From the NCBI GenBank assembly GCA_035399245.1, contig DAOPIR010000045.1, positions 1 to 16,967 of the forward strand: DNA of 16,967 nt, read 5' to 3'. Shown here in pieces: positions 15,914 to 16,967 of the stretch (position 1 is its first letter; the number at the start of each line of letters is the position of its first letter). The stretch comes from CAXXOK01 sp035399245. GTDB lineage: Bacteria > Bacillota > Clostridia > Christensenellales > Aristaeellaceae. A model generated the notes under the pieces. It saw only the letters and a program-made list of their open reading frames with translations, did no database searches and had not been told where the DNA came from. Made by a program: the position numbers and the translations under genes.

Positions 15914-16967
15914 CTATTTGATCGGTTTCATGGTCGGGAACAGCAGCACGTCGCGAATAGAAGCGTTATCGGTGAACAGCATCACCATACGGTCAATGCC
16001 AAAGCCAAGCCCGCCCGTTGGCGGCAAGCCGTACTCCAGCGCATTGAGGAAGTCTTCGTCGACCTCGGCATGGATTCCTTCTGCCTGACGAACACGAACC
16101 TGCTCTTCAAAGCGCTTGCGCTGATCCATGGGATCGTTAAGCTCGGAAAAGGCGTTGCCCATTTCGTGGCCGTTGACAAAAAACTCGAAGCGCTCGGTCA
16201 GATCCGGATTTTCTGGCTTGCGCTTGGCAAGCGGCGAAATATCCACGGGATAGTCGATAATGAAGGTCGGCTGGATCAGCGTTGCTTCCACATACTCGTC
16301 AAACAGCGCTGCAAGGCAGTCGCCGCGCTTCCAGTTTGGCTCGCAGTGTATATCCTTTGCTTTCAGGGCGGTACGGGCCTCTTCGTCCGTCTTCCAGTCG
16401 GCATAGCGGATACCGCAGGCATGCTCTACCGCGTCGGCCATAGTGATGCGTTTCCAGGGTGCTTTCAGTTCGATCTCCTGGCCCTGATAGGGGACACAGG
16501 TAGAGCCGCAGACCGTTTCCGCCACATAGGCATACAGCTGTTCCACCATTTCCATTACGGCTTTGTAGTCTACGTACGCCTGATAGGTTTCCACGGAGGT
16601 GAACTCCGGATTGTGCGTGGCGTCCATCCCTTCGTTGCGGAACAGGCGGCCGACTTCGTACACCTTATCAAAGCCGCCTACGATCAGGCGCTTTAAATAC
16701 AGCTCGGTCTCGATGCGCAAAAACATATCGATGTCCAGCGCATTGTGATGGGTTTTGAAGGTGCGTGCCGCGGCGCCGATTTCGATGGTCTGCAAAACGG
16801 GCGTGTCCACCTCGATAAAACCGCGCGCATCCAGAAAATCACGAACAGCTTTAATGATCATCGTACGCTTGCGGAAGGTATCGCGCACCTCGGGATTGAC
16901 GATCATATCCACGTACCGCTGCCGGTAGCGAAGGTCCGGGTCTTTCAGCCCGTGATACTTTTCGGGC
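15914..16967 (-). CDS. lysS: Lysyl-tRNA synthetase, class II, C-terminal part
   Basis: About 351 residues are visible; the 5' end, with the OB-fold anticodon-binding domain, lies beyond the right edge of the window. The frame is open to the last base and the visible part begins within the usual linker before the catalytic core (P-E-K-Y-H-G-L-K-D-P-D-L-R-Y-R). The enzyme charges tRNA-Lys. Class II motif 2 is FRNEGMDATHNPEFTSVE (about 16640-16590) and motif 3 is GLGFGIDR (16012-15989). THHNALD (about 16760-16735) and the end ASIRDVLLFPTMKP are typical of bacterial LysS. Where many LysS proteins read RIAPELYLK, this one reads RIETELYLK. The small membrane protein gene follows closely. Confidence 0.96.
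   Translation of the reverse strand, partial: PEKYHGLKDPDLRYRQRYVDMIVNPEVRDTFRKRTMIIKAVRDFLDARGFIEVDTPVLQTIEIGAAARTFKTHHNALDIDMFLRIETELYLKRLIVGGFDKVYEVGRLFRNEGMDATHNPEFTSVETYQAYVDYKAVMEMVEQLYAYVAETVCGSTCVPYQGQEIELKAPWKRITMADAVEHACGIRYADWKTDEEARTALKAKDIHCEPNWKRGDCLAALFDEYVEATLIQPTFIIDYPVDISPLAKRKPENPDLTERFEFFVNGHEMGNAFSELNDPMDQRKRFEEQVRVRQAEGIHAEVDEDFLNALEYGLPPTGGLGFGIDRMVMLFTDNASIRDVLLFPTMKPIK

Overview
The window is a chromosomal segment of an anaerobic Firmicute of class Clostridia. The evidence is three gene neighbourhoods typical of that class: tig-clpP-clpX-lon-ysxC, yicC-remA-gmk-rpoZ-coaBC, and a SCIFF peptide gene (six cysteines in about 45 residues) followed by its radical SAM maturase. 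The SCIFF pair is close to universal in Clostridia. G+C is about one half by eye, Shine-Dalgarno sequences are strong (AGGAGG type), and all five tRNA genes encode their CCA ends. I cannot place it below class. Most of the window is core housekeeping DNA and I see no phage, CRISPR or intact insertion sequence.

Layout, left to right. Positions 1-1296 (+) hold the 3' part of a membrane protein with a C-terminal Cys/His motif. A strong bidirectional terminator follows at 1313-1349. Positions 1359-8864 (-) form one long operon, read from the right: tig, clpP, clpX, lon, ysxC, then a YghO-type acyltransferase. It joins folding of nascent chains, the ClpXP and Lon proteases and ribosome assembly. 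A divergent promoter region at about 8871-9112 separates it from yicC-remA-gmk-rpoZ-coaBC (9113-12295, +), which covers RNA decay, a matrix regulator, GMP kinase, RNA polymerase omega and coenzyme A synthesis. Next come five tRNA genes (Val, Asp, Phe, Gly, Cys) with a strong promoter and a strong terminator. They are interrupted by a 160-bp element with terminal inverted repeats. After a further promoter come yajC, scfA and scfB (13179-15261, +). Converging on scfB are lysS (5' end beyond the window) and a small membrane-anchored protein gene; the last gene overlaps the end of scfB by 38 bp.

Most worth a second look: (i) the 160-bp foldback element, whose removal would restore normal tRNA spacing; (ii) the SCIFF precursor with an apparent extra C-terminal tail, and a terminator between precursor and maturase; (iii) the paired GAGA/TCTC inverted repeats in the two divergent leaders; (iv) two unrecognised membrane-anchored proteins, one ending in an Ada-like zinc motif. 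Three start sites are better placed downstream of the longest ORF: tig at 8864, clpP at a GTG at 7439, and the small membrane protein at 15886.
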